Source: Wyeomyia smithii
Taxonomy: Eukaryota > Arthropoda > Insecta > Diptera > Culicidae
Assembly (NCBI RefSeq): GCF_029784165.1
Contig: NC_073696.1
Coordinates: forward strand, 102,974,065 to 103,038,064
Reading direction: 5' to 3'
DNA length: 64,000 nucleotides
Shown: one piece after another, positions 36,172-49,109 of the stretch
How positions within the stretch are numbered: the first letter of the stretch is position 1
Layout: each line of letters starts with the position of its first letter
Position numbers and translations under genes: made by a program
The notes under the pieces: model-generated
Databases searched by the model: none
Seen by the model: only the letters and a program-made list of their open reading frames with translations
Told to the model about the DNA's origin: nothing

Positions 36172-39100
36172 TTGGCCCTCTCATTTCAGCTATCGTATCT
36201 TTCGATGACTAATACGTCGGAAGAGGTTAGGAATTTTGTCACTGTGTTACAGTGGAACTGCAGAAGTATAATCCCCAAATTCGAATTATTTTCACATTTG
36301 ATAAACACATACAATTGTGATGCGTTCGCACTCTGTGAAACTTTTCTCAATTCAAATGACCAACTTAATTTCCACGATTTCAACATCATTCGTCGAGATC
36401 GAGACTCACACGGTGGAGGGGTACTTTTAGGGATCAAAAAGTGCTATTCTTTTTTCAGACCTCCCCTCGATCTCGAAGATTGAAGTTGTTGCCATTCAAA
36501 CGAATATGAATGTAAAAGACCTTTGCCTTGTTTCATTATATATTCCCCCATCCACGCGGATTGAACAGAAACAACTCCTTGATATAGCAGAATTGCTTCC
36601 CGCACCTTTTTTGATTTTGGGAGATTTTAACTCTCTCTGTTCGCTATGGGGGTCGCTGTACGACGACAACCGATCTTCTTTAATCTGTAACTTGATCGAC
36701 GACTTCAATATGACAGTTTTGAATACTGGGGAAGCGACACGTGTACCTAATCCTCCAGCACGTGAAAGCGTGCTTGACCTATCCCTCTGCTCGACATCAC
36801 TAGCGTTAGATTGCCAGTGGAAAGTAATCAACGATCCCCACGGTAGTGATCATCTTCCAATCGTTATATCAATTGCTAATGGTTCAACTCCCCCGAACCC
36901 AATCAATATTTCCTACGACCTTACACGTAATATTGATTGGAAGTGTTATGAGTCTATTATAGCGCAATCTGTCTAGACTCATGAGGAACTTCCTCCGGAG
37001 GAAGAATACGCGTTCTTAGCTGGCTTGATAATCGACGCCGCGACTCAAGCTCAGACGAAACCGATACCCGGGGTAACGATTAGACAGCGCCCTCCCAACA
37101 AATGGTGGGACAAAGCGTGCTCAGACCTGTACGCCCGAAGGTCCGCGGCGTATAAGGACTACCGGGAGTACGGCACTATCAACCTGCTTCGAAAGTACGA
37201 GGCACTGGGCAGGCAGATGAAGAGCTTAGTAAAGGCGAAAAAACGCGGGTACTGGCGGCGGTTCGTAAACGCGTTGTCGAGGGAAACAGCAATGAGCACT
37301 CTTTGGGATACCGCCAGGCGCATGCGGAACCGTGACGTTTCGAATGAAAGTGAGGAGTATTCAGATCGCTGGATACTCGATTTTGCCAAAAAGGTCTGTC
37401 CGGACTTTGTACCGGAACAGAAAACCTTTCGCGACGCGTTATTAGTAACTACGGAAGAGCCTCCATTTTCGATGTTGGAATTTTCAATAGCTCTCCTGTC
37501 GTGCAACAATAAGGCTCCAGGGTTAGATAGAATAAAATTCAACCTGTTGAAGAATCTACCCGACTCTGCAAAAAGACGCTTGTTGACTTTGTTCAACAAG
37601 TTTCTTGAGCTAAATATTGTTCCGCATGACTGGAGGAAGTAAAAGTCATTGCTATTCGGAAACCCGGAAAACCTGCCTCTGATCACAATTCATATAGGCC
37701 GATTGCGATGCTCTCTTGCCTCCGGAAATTAATGGAGAAAATGATCCTCTTACGGTTAGACAAATGGGTCGAAACAAACGGGTTACGTTCAGATACTCAA
37801 TTTGGCTTTCGCCGGGGCATAGGGACGAACGATTGCCTAGCGTTGCTTTCTACTGAAATTCAACTAGCCTTTGCTCGAAAAGAGCAAATGGCTTCTGCGT
37901 TCATGGATATTGAGGGGGCTTTTGACTCTGTCTCTGTAGAAGTTATAAGCGCGAAACTTCATTCGCTGGGACTTTCATCAAATTTGAATAACTTTTTGCT
38001 CAATTTGTTGTCAGAAAAGCATATGTATTCTCACATGGCGATTTGACAACTTCCCGAATTAGTTACATGGGCCTCCCCCAGGGCCTCTCTTATATAATTT
38101 TTACGTCAATGACATCGATGAATGTCTTGCAAATTCATGCACGCTAAGGCACCTCGCAGACGAAAGCGTTGTATCCATTACTGGTAGCGAGGCTAGCGAT
38201 CTGCAAGGACCATTGCAAGATACCTTAGACAATTTGTGTGAATGGGCTCTTAAGCTGGGTATCGAATTCACTCCGGAGAAAACTGAGTTGGTCGTTTTTT
38301 CTAGGAAGCATAACCCAGCTCAGCTGCAGCTCCTACTAACGGGTAAAACGATCTCTCAGGTTTTAGTCGCTAAATATCTCGGGGTCTGGTTCGACTCTTA
38401 ATGCACCTGGGCTTGTCATATTAGGTATCTGACACAAAAATGCCAACAGAGGATTAATTTTCTTCGTACGATTACCGAAACTTTGTGGGGTGCTCACCCA
38501 GGAGACCTTCTAAGGTTATACCAAACAACGATATTGTCAGTTCTTGAGTACGGCTGTTTCTGCTTTCGCTCCGCCGCGAACACGCACATTATAAAATTAG
38601 AGAGAATACAATATCGTTGTTTGCGTATTGCCTTGGGTTGCATGCAGTCGACCCATACGATGAGTCTTGAAGTGCTAGCGGGTATTCTTCCGTTGAAACA
38701 TCGTTTTTGGAATCTCTCTTACCGGTTACTAATTCGATGCACAGTTATGAACCCATTAGTAATTGAAAAATTTCGAGACGTTGGTCGACCTTCAATCTCA
38801 ATCCAGAATTATGACTTTATATTTTGACTATATGGCTCAAGATATTAATCCTTCTTCATACGATTCCTCCAATGTCGCACTTTTAGATACTTCTAATAAT
38901 GCTATATTCTTCGACACCACCATGAAACAAGACATTTCTGGTATCCCGGATCAATTGCGACCCCAAGAGATCCCTAAGATTTTTTCCAATAAGTTTGAAC
39001 ATGTAAGTTGTGATAAAAGGTTTTACACTGACGGATCTAATCTAGATGAGTCCACTGGCTTCGGTGTTTTCCACGAAAACTTTACCGCCTCCTACAAACT

Positions 39101-39856
39101 CGATGCTCCTGCTTCCGTGTACGTCGCAGAACTTGCTGCTATTCAGTACTCTCTTGGGATCATCGAAACCCTGCCCATAGACCACTACTTCATCTTCACA
39201 GACAGTCTCAGTGCCATTGAGGCTCTGCGATCGATGAAGACTGTGAAGCACACCCCGTATTTCCTGGGGAAAATACGGTGGTTTTTAAGTGCTTTAACAG
39301 ATAAAAATTACCGGGTTACCTTAGCGTGGGTCCCTTCTCATTGTTCCGTTCCGGGCAATGAAAAGGCTGACGCTTTAGCTAAGATGGCGATATTTATGTA
39401 AGACCAATTGCTTATGATGAATTTTATAGCATTTTGCGTCAGAGAACACTCAACAGTTGGCAATCATCATGGAACTCAGATGAACTGGGACGGTGGCTAC
39501 ATTCCATTTTTCCTAAGGTATCGACGAAAGCATGGTTCAAGGGGTTGGATGTAGGTCGGGACTTCATTCGCGTGATGTCCAGACTTATGTCCAATCACTA
39601 CACGTTAAACACGCATCTTTTTCGTATAGGGCTTGTAGACAGTAATCACTGCGTTTGTGGCGATGGCTACCATGACATCGAGCATGTTGTTTGGTCGTGT
39701 ACCGAATACTGTGGTGTTAGGTCCGAGCTTATAGATTCCCTTCGGGCCCGTGGAAAACAACCGAACGTACCCGTTAGAGACATTCTGGGAAGCGGTGATC
39801 TCCAGTACATGACACAGCTATACGGGTTTATAAAAAACGCTGGAATTAAAATTTGA
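36172..39856 (+). pseudogene. ORF2 (endonuclease, reverse transcriptase, RNase H) of the I-clade LINE, disabled
   Basis: Domains in order: APE endonuclease in two frames (36172-36483 with QWNCRS and HGGGVLLG; 36506-36976 with LILGDFN and SDHLPI). RT pieces follow at 37025-37642 (NNKAPGLDRIKF), 37708-38046 (FGFRRGIGTND, FMDIEGAFDS) and 38110-38401. RNase H is at about 39010-39401 with all four acidic residues visible (YTDGS, VAELAAI, FTDSLSA, KADALAK). A CCHC-type C-terminus (HCVCGDGYHDIEHVVWSC) lies at 39434-39856. At least six frameshifts or stops separate the pieces. The RT active-site loop, FADD or LADD in the clade, reads LADE at about 38155-38166. That change alone should abolish polymerisation. 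Confidence 0.9.
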
Positions 39857-40238
39857 TTTTTTTTTATCTATTTGCTAGATTACAATTTCCGTCATAAAAT
39901 GAATGAAAATGATACACCATGGTGGAGACACTAAAACGAAGACTCGGCTCCTTCATGTTCACGCAGACCCCTCAGACCAAAACTGCTCAAGTGGAACATC
40001 ACTGCTTAGACATGTACAAATAAAGAAATCCTGTAACTCAGTATAGTTAAAATCAAAATTGTAACTCCCCTCCTCTCACCTTAAATCCCCACTAGCTCGT
40101 AGTCGGCCGCGAGATATAAAAAATGGCCCCCCCTCTTTTCCCTGCTAACTTAGAATTAAAAAAAATATGTACTTGGCTCAGTTAAACATAATTTGTATCG
40201 TGCCGTGTCAAATAAACTATTTTTAAACTAAAAAAAAA

Positions 40239-40251
40239 ATAATCACTCTAC
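40239..40251. repeat. 13-bp target-site duplication, right, of the I-clade LINE
   Basis: ATAATCACTCTAC, identical to 34068-34080. Confidence 0.93.
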
Positions 40252-41541
40252 GAAATCACTTTGATCGTTTGTCCCTTTCAGTATCTTCATTGCCTAAGTT
40301 TTGTTTTAAAAACAGCCTTACTCAACGTTTTTGATAACAATACACGTCAAACGTTGGCCAGGTTACTGATCACTGCATACTTTTTCCAAAATGTTATATC
40401 ATCTATTGCATTGTTCTAATAATTAAATTATATTTTTATGTTTTAATTTTGCTAAAATAAATGTATAAAAATAAAAAGTTAAAAAATTATCTTCACAATT
40501 AGCATTATCCTCCTAATAAACATCTAGCCTGTATTTTGCATCACCGCAAAGCTCATTAGGTGGCTTGTTTCGCAAACTGCTAATAACTGGATCTGTTGAT
40601 TCCAGCTAACGGTGTAGTAAATCAACATTTAAAGCTGTTCTAGAAAACTTTTTGGTGTGGTCTAATCTGTATCTATGAAGGTAATAATTATTTTTCGTTT
40701 TCAAATATTTCAGCAAGTTCACCATACCTCTTGATGACTTTGTTCCGGCTTTCTTGTGCCTTCTCGGATAACCAATAGGCCAATAGGGACTAGGAAATGC
40801 CTACTAGATTTACAGTACTAAAAAACGATCGATACAGTGAGATCGATTCTCTGCGTGAAATTGTCCAATGCTATAACTAGTTCAAGTTTATGACAGATTC
40901 GCCCTGCAATTGCACAATGAACTGACTTTTTGAATTTCATATCAGGCAATGAAGATACTAAAAGGGACAAACGATCAAAGTGATTTCGTAGAGTGATTAT
41001 GATAATATTTCATTCTATGCAGGTTTCGTTTGCTAGTTTTTGCTTTTTTGTGTTCTTGGTGTGTACAAAAAATGATGCTTTTTTAACATTTTTTGGCAAT
41101 AACTTGGTTTGTGTGGAAGCTATCTATTTTGTGTCTTCTACAAAGTTGTATATTTTAATGATCTACAAATATATGCCGAACATTGTTACCTCCTAAATGT
41201 TACAGTATTTTGTATATTCGAGAAAAACTAATTTAAAAAACAAGTCTAATAAGAAACGTAATATGTCCAAAACAAGAAGAGTTAGAAGAAAAGTGTCTTC
41301 CACAAAGTTTTTTGTAATAACTTTATCTATAACTTTGCTGAAGACACCATTTCTCTAAAACGTAAGGCTAAAAAGTTAGATTTTACAGCGCCACTAGCGG
41401 TTGAGTTTCGAACTAAAACTTTTTGTCATAATTTGAGCCTTTTTATATACTAAATATCTTCGGAAGATAGTATGTCGATGAAACCATTATTCGGAGAGCA
41501 AATGAATTAAGTTCACGTTTTTGAGCTCTCGTACCACTGTG

Positions 41542-43921
41542 CAGTGTGCTTCTGAGACTTCAAGCGATTTTCCGCTTCGCGTGCTGGGTTTTACTTGCAT
41601 TGTGTTTGGTTTGGGCTTGATAAATTAGATTTTATCAATTTTGTTCGTGATTCTTAAAATATTTTCGAAAATTTTTCATATTATTTCAAAAACGTTATCA
41701 ATTATATTTGAGTTTCAAATACGGCAAGTTTGCCTATTCAATTTCTGGGTGTTTTTTCGGTTGCCGTTTCGTTTTACCGATAGCTTACTCCACCACTACA
41801 ATTTTGAGAAACGATGTATGACAAATTTGTAGGCCTTAAGTAGTACTACAAATTTGCCGAATATTGCAATGCTCTAAGTTTTATGCCTGAAGTGTGAGAG
41901 CCCATATTCAGTGCGCTATTCAGCCAATGTTACTTATTACGGGAATTACTTCTCGGTGAAATATATATTTCACTCCCACGCACAGTGGTTCGCTCATAGG
42001 TTAAAAATAGAAAAAAAGTTTTTTTGTTTTCTACTTATTATCGATTTCGGTTTTGTACCTGAGAAAGAAGAAAAACTGTTTTTGTTGGCCTATTTTATGA
42101 TCAGTTAACTTTTGAGCACGAGATAAGGGAAGGTGTTTGACAATTGCAAAATCAGCTTAAACAGTAAGTGTTTTATACATTGTGTATATATCCGCTTAGG
42201 AACAAATTCAGTCGCTCCATCTGTTTATTTTTATTATGAACCTTCAGAAAACAGGTATGTTTTGCTATTGCGATATTGTTTGGATAGGTATGTGCTAAAC
42301 TGTTATCAAAATTAGTCGTGAGAGGGAACGTAGTAATAAAGAAGAGCACCACTCATGTTAAAATTCATGTAAACTTTTAAATGTGTTCCGCGCGAGATAC
42401 TATCATCAAATTACCACCAAACGAAAGGCTCAGGACACAGGAAAGATTTGGTAAAGGTTCCATTTGCATATATTTGCTGGAAAGTCAATGACAAGCGGCT
42501 AAAGATGCTTACTTTTTCGCTTGAATTTTATGTTTTCTGCATAGTTTCTTACCAGGGTTGTGGTACATTCAGCTCAAATTTACTAATTTGTTCTCAAACA
42601 TTTGTCTATATTCGAATTTTGATATTTGGTGTAATTAAAAACGGGAGGTTTCTGAGACAATATCAAATTCGTCTGAGGATTTTCCAATGATTGAAAAGTC
42701 AAACTTTGATTGCTTTGGGGGTTCACTTAACACAATCCGATTGAGCTTAAATTTTGCATTGGGACTTTTTTCGAGAAGGCAAAACTTTTGAAAACTGCCA
42801 CATTTTAAAATTTAATGGTCAAACTTTTCCCTATATTCTATTGGCACCCTATTATGTATGCATGATAATGGAAATACCAGAAAATTGAAACAAGTTGGAT
42901 GATTACAGCCCCAAAAAAGGTTGTTATAGTCAAAACACACCTGATTCTGTCTATTTCAGAAGTTTTCAAGAGCAATATTGCACAAAAATGATTTATGACT
43001 GCCCTTGCCATACAATTCGAACCACTGTGCCACGCTCATTTCACTTTTTGAAACCTATTCCCGATTCCATCTAAAGTGAGGTGACAAAAACTAGCTCCGT
43101 GAAGTGAGATTGACAGTGAAGTGAAAATGAGAATAAGACAAGTGAAATGAGTTTCCCAGCACAAAAATTTCTATGTCTCAGAAAGTGGAGTTTTTCCGAT
43201 TTTTTATTTGAGATAACACCAGATCTCGACGTTTTATACATTTCTAAGACATTTGGTATACAAAAAAATCCGATATCGAACAGTTCATGAACTTCATCAG
43301 TCAAAAAAGTGACACTTTGGCCGTTTTGAGGCACCACTTCCCGAAGTTCGATTGAGCTGAAATTTTGTATGAGGACATTTTGAAGTAGAATACTTCGCTC
43401 AGGAAGTTCGGCTACATAGGGATGTGAAATGAAAATCTAAAACTGAAAAAAGTGAGAAATATGTCCAATTTCAAATGCTCATAAATCGGTTAGTTTTCGA
43501 TGGATTTCCTTCGTTTTTGCAGCAATCGATTAGAAAATCGAAAAATTAGAAAAAATTCCTACCAAATGCATAATATTGCAATTTTATTACTCGAACTATT
43601 GTACTATTGAAAATTCTTAAGCCTTGTCAAAACACAAAATTCGACCTCTGATTGGTCGTTATACGATTGCTTTCCCAAGCACGGTCGGCAGATTTATGGA
43701 CCTAGTAAATTGAAAATTCATCATTTGGCCTATATAAGAGCTTCATCAGATAATAAACAGACATTTCATCGGATATTAAATTGAACAACTGAAATTTGAA
43801 GAACACAAATGAATATTTAAAGAGTTAATATTTTCTCGTTTTGCGCTATAATCCAAAGTTAATTATCTTCATCTACATGCATACTCTGACTATTATTACG
43901 TGTTTGCGTCGCTTAGTGTTT
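41542..43921. repeat. Intergenic with a dispersed repeat unit, no gene
   Basis: Within 42700-43480 the phrase CCGATTGAGCT(G/T)AAATTT occurs about twice, once after AAAGTGACACTTTGG-type DNA and once after CACTTAACACAA. It occurs again at about 46815. This marks a diverged dispersed repeat family of unknown class. The rest is AT-rich DNA with chance ORFs only. Confidence 0.5.
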
Positions 43922-44082
43922 GGCTACGGTTATGCAGAACGCAAATAACGGCGCGATGCGATTCGGCAACACGAAATGTGTTGAGATGTATAGCTCTACT
44001 TTGCCTTGAAAAGAGCTGTACATTTCACCACGGTAAGGCGAATCGCATCGCGCCGGCATTCGCATTCTGCATAACCGTAGCC
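43922..44082. mobile_element. Palindromic MITE, 161 bp
   Basis: GGCTACGGTTATGCAGAA at the left end is matched by its inverse at the right end. Pairing continues over about 44 bp, including GCGCGATGCGATTCG, and then through much of the centre (GAGATGTATAGCTC with GAGCTGTACATTTC). The whole element folds into one hairpin. It has no coding capacity. Confidence 0.85.
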
Positions 44083-45402
44083 TTTGTTCCGTTCCCGTTT
44101 AATGATGTCGTATTAAATGTGCATATTATAATTCGGCAGCATTCCAACTTCTCATTTGCACAAAATTTAAAAATATTCAATGATCTTCATTCAAAATATC
44201 TAACAAAAAGAAATTACAATACTGTAATGAACGGTCAACGTTTATTTACTAGAAAAAATGACTGACACGGGTTATCTTTCTTGTAAAAGTATTCTACTTC
44301 AACCTTGCGGTCGTGGCTTTGCATACAACCGACGAAGCCTTTAAGCCCTACCGCTAAACTTAATTCAAAGATCAATTTTTTCTCTTACGTTCCATTAGCT
44401 GCAAAAAATCGTTAGTCTCAAAGAGAGTTTCGTTACTGAAAAATCAATTTGCTATATATTATCATTAGATCACAAATCAATCGGTTTTTAAACCTTCCTC
44501 ATCTTCTTGATATCACTTCGTTCAAAATGGTCGTGAAAAAGATCAACGCAAAACGTCACTGTTCCCATTTTCATTTCAGTGATATGAAACTCATAATAAC
44601 CCAGATTTCACAGCAGTTGTCACTTTGCGACGTTTTGTAACCTACGTGAGTCCCGTAATAGGATTGTGTTCACTTCACTCTGATTTCACCGTAAACTCTC
44701 CCGTAATAAGCACCAATGATCGCGGTGAATAGCATAATGTATATTATATAAATTTCACTCCAAATTCAAAACTTTTTTTACCTTTTTATTAACTCGTGCC
44801 AAACTTTCTCACTAAATTGTTAGAATAGTGTATGTTGCTGATGTGTATGTATTTATTGAAAAATAATTGGTGTCCATTCTGTTAAAGCACTCAGAAGCTT
44901 TACTTTGTTCCATTTTTCCTCTAATTTTAAACCAACCGTTCTCTTGAAAACGCTATATTTTCCTAACATTCCAACTGTTTGTTAAAATATCTCGCGAAAG
45001 CGCTACTAACTTTGTGATTTCAATTAGGTGAGATTGGCTATCTCTTCACGAAAGCACTATCTGTAGTTTTTTCAAACTGATTTGTTAGTCGCTATCGTAT
45101 CTATTTGATAAAGTTGTTTAAAAGAATAAAAGCTAGTATTTCATACTACTTAAAAGTTCAATTACAGTTTAAGGTTAATTTAAGAAAGTTATCGGTGCTA
45201 TGTCATAAATCTTCTCGTAGAAACCTTAGTCATATTCGTCATTGTATTTGGTATCTCCGAGCGTTTTTATAAAGCTGAGACAGATGCCTCGATGAAAGCT
45301 ATGACAACCAATCATTCACAAATATAAACTTTCATATATTTTAATACATGATTCTCTCGTAAACTGGTCGAAGCTTTGCGGAAAAAAGTGCTTCTTAAAT
45401 TG
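44083..45402. other. Intergenic with a fragment of another MITE
   Basis: 44640-44715 carries CCCGTAATAAGC-type ends and TTCACTTCACTCTGATTTCACCG. This matches, in inverted orientation, the palindromic element at 59598-59743. The rest shows no gene. Confidence 0.45.
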
Positions 45403-46326
45403 AAGACTGGAACGCGCTAAACTTGGTCGACAAAAAATCGTTTCTCTCAGTCAAAATTAATAATACAAAAATCTTCTTATTTTTCTATTGGTAGTTCAAC
45501 TCATATATTTAAAGGAAAAAATGTTCGTTTATTATTTTGCTTTGCCAAATCCAAACTGTTGTGCCTTCCGCTTAAACCCTTCCAATAAATTTTGTACAGT
45601 AGTCTTATCGACCTTATTCGTCGCCGAACGGCTGCTAGATTTATTCTGCTGTTCGTTTTCGATGGATTTATTAGTGTTTTTGATATTCCGTTTGACCAAG
45701 TCTCAATACTGTTCGATATGGCGGAGTTCTGAACTATTAGGAGGGTTGTGGTTTTTGGGTACCACAACCACGTTTTTCGCATCATACCACTCGATCGCCT
45801 TTTTCCCGAGGTGTTTTGTTCAAAATTTGGGTTCGCCACCTTCCACGTCTTAAACGTCGATAACCCGGCTCGTTTCTTGGCCCGCCGCACATTAGTATGG
45901 GAGACAATGAGCTTGCCAGTGACGTACCTGATGGAGAGGTTAGGATTCCGCTTATATTTTACTGCCACCTTCTTTATCGTCGCTGCCACGTCCAAATTAC
46001 AATTGCCGCCGCTTACAGGCGGTCGACAGACGCTCCTCGAACACTTTTGAAATATATGTTACGGTCGATTTGGCCACACCCAGTAATTTTGCCAACTTAG
46101 CGAGCGAGTAAGTCGGATTCTCATGCTGCGCGAGCAAAATTTTGACACGCTGTTTCTCTTGCTTGGACGCCATTTTGAAAACTGGAGAGCAGCCGGTGAA
46201 AACTCATTTTAGGAACCATTGTATATACACTCAACTTCCAAATGCAACATTTCAAGTTTTTTTTAATGCACTTTTAACCGAAATACACCCTTTTGAAGTC
46301 GACCAATTTTTGCGCGTTCTAGTCTT
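45403..46326 (-). mobile_element. Internally deleted mariner (ITmD37-like) element
   Basis: Inverted ends: AAGACTGGAACGCGC at 45403 and, on the other strand from 46326, AAGACTAGAACGCGC, both followed by TTGGTCGAC. On the minus strand a transposase start at about 46172 (MASKQEKQRVKILLAQHENP, then YSLAKLAKLLGVAKSTV) gives the first helix-turn-helix. After a stop, KYKRNPNLSIRYVTGKL and SHTNVRRAKKRAGLSTFK give the second. The reading then jumps to the C-terminal block (PKNHNPPNSSELRHIEQYWDLVKRN). The catalytic core between is missing. It may still bind inverted repeats but cannot cut. The clade is inferred from known mosquito elements. Confidence 0.8.
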
Positions 46327-46371
46327 TAGGTTGACACTGAGTTATATTTTCCCCCATTCAAGGGCTGTTTG

Positions 46372-46462
46372 CAGTGAAGTATAGTGCAGTGTAGTGTAGT
46401 GTAGTGTTGTGTAGTGTAGTCTAGTGTAGTGTAATGTAGTGTAGTGTAGTGTAGTATAGTGA
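46372..46462. repeat. (GTGTA)n microsatellite
   Basis: Imperfect GTAGT/GTGTA repeats over about 90 bp. The repetitive ORF on the minus strand is an artefact of it. Confidence 0.9.
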
Positions 46463-49000
46463 ACCTTACGTCGTTTTTGTGAGGTTTCATTCTATAGAAA
46501 ATAAGCTTCATCATAAACATTCTGTTCCAATGAATTAAACGTGAAATCCTGCATTGGGTATATCAAGCATAAGTAAAGTGAAACGGTGATGTCTCAGAAG
46601 TAGGCTGGTCCGATCATGATTCAATGCTTCATGATACAAAACAGGAGGGTCAATTTTCGGTCACAATTTTTTTAAAGATAATACCAGATTTTTTTAGTGC
46701 ATTTTTTGGTCACTTGGCATCGAAAAAACGAATTCGATTTTCCCAATAGCATGTACTTTCTCCTTGGTAGATTCTCGAGGGTCAAAAAATCGTGCTTTGA
46801 GACACCCCTAAATCATGTCCGATTGAGCTGAAATTTGGCACAGGTCATTGTTTGGCCAATAAACAAAATATCAGTTTTTAAAATTCGATAACGAGTTTTT
46901 TTTCCATACGGTCTTTTTGTGTCACTCACTGAGCATGGTATTTGGTTTTTGATATTTCAATCTGCACCCCAATCCTAGAATGTTGCCGTAAGACGTAATT
47001 CTACGTCAAAAATTCTGACTATCTCGAAACTGACTAAAACGCGGAGCACAAACTAGAAAAAACAGAACGTAACGTTGTCGAAACAATAAGTCATGATATA
47101 TTTATTGACTACCAGCTTGAGCAACTTACTTTATCGTATAATTTAAATCTCTTATTTGTTGAGCGTACCAAACTTCTTCAAACATAATTGCCAAAAACCA
47201 ACCTCAGGCACCAAATGCGTAATGCATGAGGTATGCTATATGTTTATATACTGCATGGATAGCTTTCAAATTGTTTATTGGTAGGGTCTATCATGTTCAC
47301 ACTGCAAGGTTGTAGGTGACATGAGAAATTCATGGTAAACAACAGAAATTCAAAACCACCACACATATCAGTGGGTCTCATGGTTAACCACGAAAACCTT
47401 AACTTGAAAAACTAGTAGCAAATGCAATGACAGGTTAAAAATAGAACCAGCTTGATAAATTTGCGCGGCTTCAAGGACGCTTGCTGCCCATTCGGTACGA
47501 GATTTTGGAAAAAAAGTATTTTTCTCTTATTATGTTTTTGTATTGTTATAAACTAAAAATGGAGGAGGTTTACCAGTACTCTGCCAACTATCTACGAATG
47601 CAGTTTGTTTGCCAGACAGTCTTGCATAACACGCGCCGTATTTCCGAGCTATTCAGACAGTATCTGCTGACCTCAAGCTACGGGGAGTATTTTAGTCGAG
47701 CTAATCTTGAACCTGACCGTCACTTTTTACACTAACAGACGGTTGTTTTGCACATAGTTGCGTTCTCATACTTGGAGCATGCCACTATGCCCAATACACA
47801 GACACACACGCATTCATAGTCAAAAGCGCTACATTAGAAGTTGTGTTTTACTGCCGAGTTATTCATCTTGACAATGAAAATTAATTGTTCAGCGTAAAAG
47901 TACTTCTAGGCCAGATAGTTAATGAGCAAAACAAAAAAAAGTTAACAGAAAACTCAATCAAGTGATGCGGAATTGCAACATGAAATACGATTGTTTAGCA
48001 AACATAAATAAGTACAAATAGTTTTGGACACCGAACTGCTTTAGATATTCGAAAAACTGCTTCTGGCGGATGATAACCGGTTTCAGGGGCGACACTAAAA
48101 AGCATGTCAATGCCCAAGTGAAGAATGGAGACGCCAGGTCAGTATCGTACACACCTGCTACCAGCATCGCTTGGAGCAGCTTTAGTCGATTAGATCCACT
48201 ATGCTAATTTACCGCGACATTGACATGCCGATTTAGTTCTTCTGTAGCCGATCGGCATAGTGGAAAACACTTTCAATGAATACTATACCTATTGCCCAAT
48301 TTTCGACAACTGACAAACACGATCAATGTCAGCTTTACTTATGCAAATTAGGAGCGAGAATAAAAAAGGCGGGAAGGTTCAGTTTTGCACAAGGGGTACA
48401 ATAATTCCATACCTCTTATCTAGTGCTGCTCTTGTCAAGCGTGAAAAACAACAATGTTGCATCATAGTCAGTCGCTGCTGATTCACGTAAGTGCCATCCG
48501 ATAGTCATGTCGTATCCAACAATTTTGCCAGTGCTGCTTACTGACAAGTACCCATGTGTAAGTACACAAGTACTTTTACTTTTTAATGTAAGCCTGAGTT
48601 TTCGGTTGGTCGGTGGCTGAACTACTGAGTCTAAGATCCGATTTCGATTGTTTTACATCCGGAGTCTACGTCAACTTTTTTCAGGTGTATAGGGTTTCCT
48701 GAATGGTCACTTAACAACTGAAGATGACAAAGCAGACATCATTTACTAGATGAGTGTTCGTTTCTGCAGCTGTTTTATGTTTATAATTAAATTACCCTGT
48801 ATGTTATTATCTCATAGTTAATGTGAAGGTTAAAAGATGTCATGAGCTGCGTCTGCTGTTAGAAATAGGATCTCTAACATTATTTGAAGAACAGACTCGA
48901 CAAAAACAATACTTGTTCTTATTCACTCAAGGACTTGAAACGCAATGCAATGCAAAATCTTAGCTATATCTCGAAACCATCTAAAGCGATGTATGTATGT
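46463..49000. other. Intergenic, no gene seen
   Basis: 46600-46930 carries the CCGATTGAGCTGAAATTTGG repeat phrase also found at about 42740 and 43350. The short ORFs at 47481-47735 and 47958-48167 resemble nothing I know and have no splice or codon support. Confidence 0.4.
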
Positions 49001-49109
49001 ATACTTTTGTGATGTCAGGGAGACAGGGAGTGCTTGCACATTTTTTGCCTTTCTCCCAGAAAGGTATAGCAATCACTAGCAAAACTGAAAGTATAAAAGT
49101 GCTCCAAAG

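Larger units (their letters stand above)
34081..40238 (+). mobile_element. Full-length I-clade (MosquI-like) LINE, 6.16 kb
   Basis: Structure: 5' UTR of about 750 bp with an (ATT)n tract, ORF1 (34829-36112), ORF2 (about 36172-39856), a 3' UTR ending GTGCCGTGTCAAATAAAC and a short A tail. It is bounded by a 13-bp target duplication. The I clade is chosen because ORF2 carries an RNase H domain after the RT and ORF1 has CCHC knuckles of the I-element type. ORF2 is dead, so the copy is not autonomous. Confidence 0.92.
33537..41541. mobile_element. Foldback element (about 1.8 kb) split by an I-clade LINE
   Basis: The left arm (33537-34080 plus 40252-40294) and the right arm (reverse complement of 41541 down to about 40944) align over about 590 bp with few differences. 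They share CACAGTGGTACGAGAGCTC at the tips and GAAACCTGCATAGAATGAAA further in. A unique core of about 650 bp lies between the arms. The LINE sits inside the left arm, and the arm sequence resumes exactly after the 13-bp target duplication. There is no transposase. Tip motifs with CACAGTGG suggest a hAT-like origin, but no target duplication of the foldback itself was found. Confidence 0.85.

Noticed and set aside
46326..46520. Ile/Leu/His/Tyr-Thr repeat protein
   Set aside because: It is a translation of the GTGTA microsatellite.
47481..48167. Short ORFs as host exons
   Set aside because: No domain, no matching splice partners and no codon bias visible; they look like chance ORFs.
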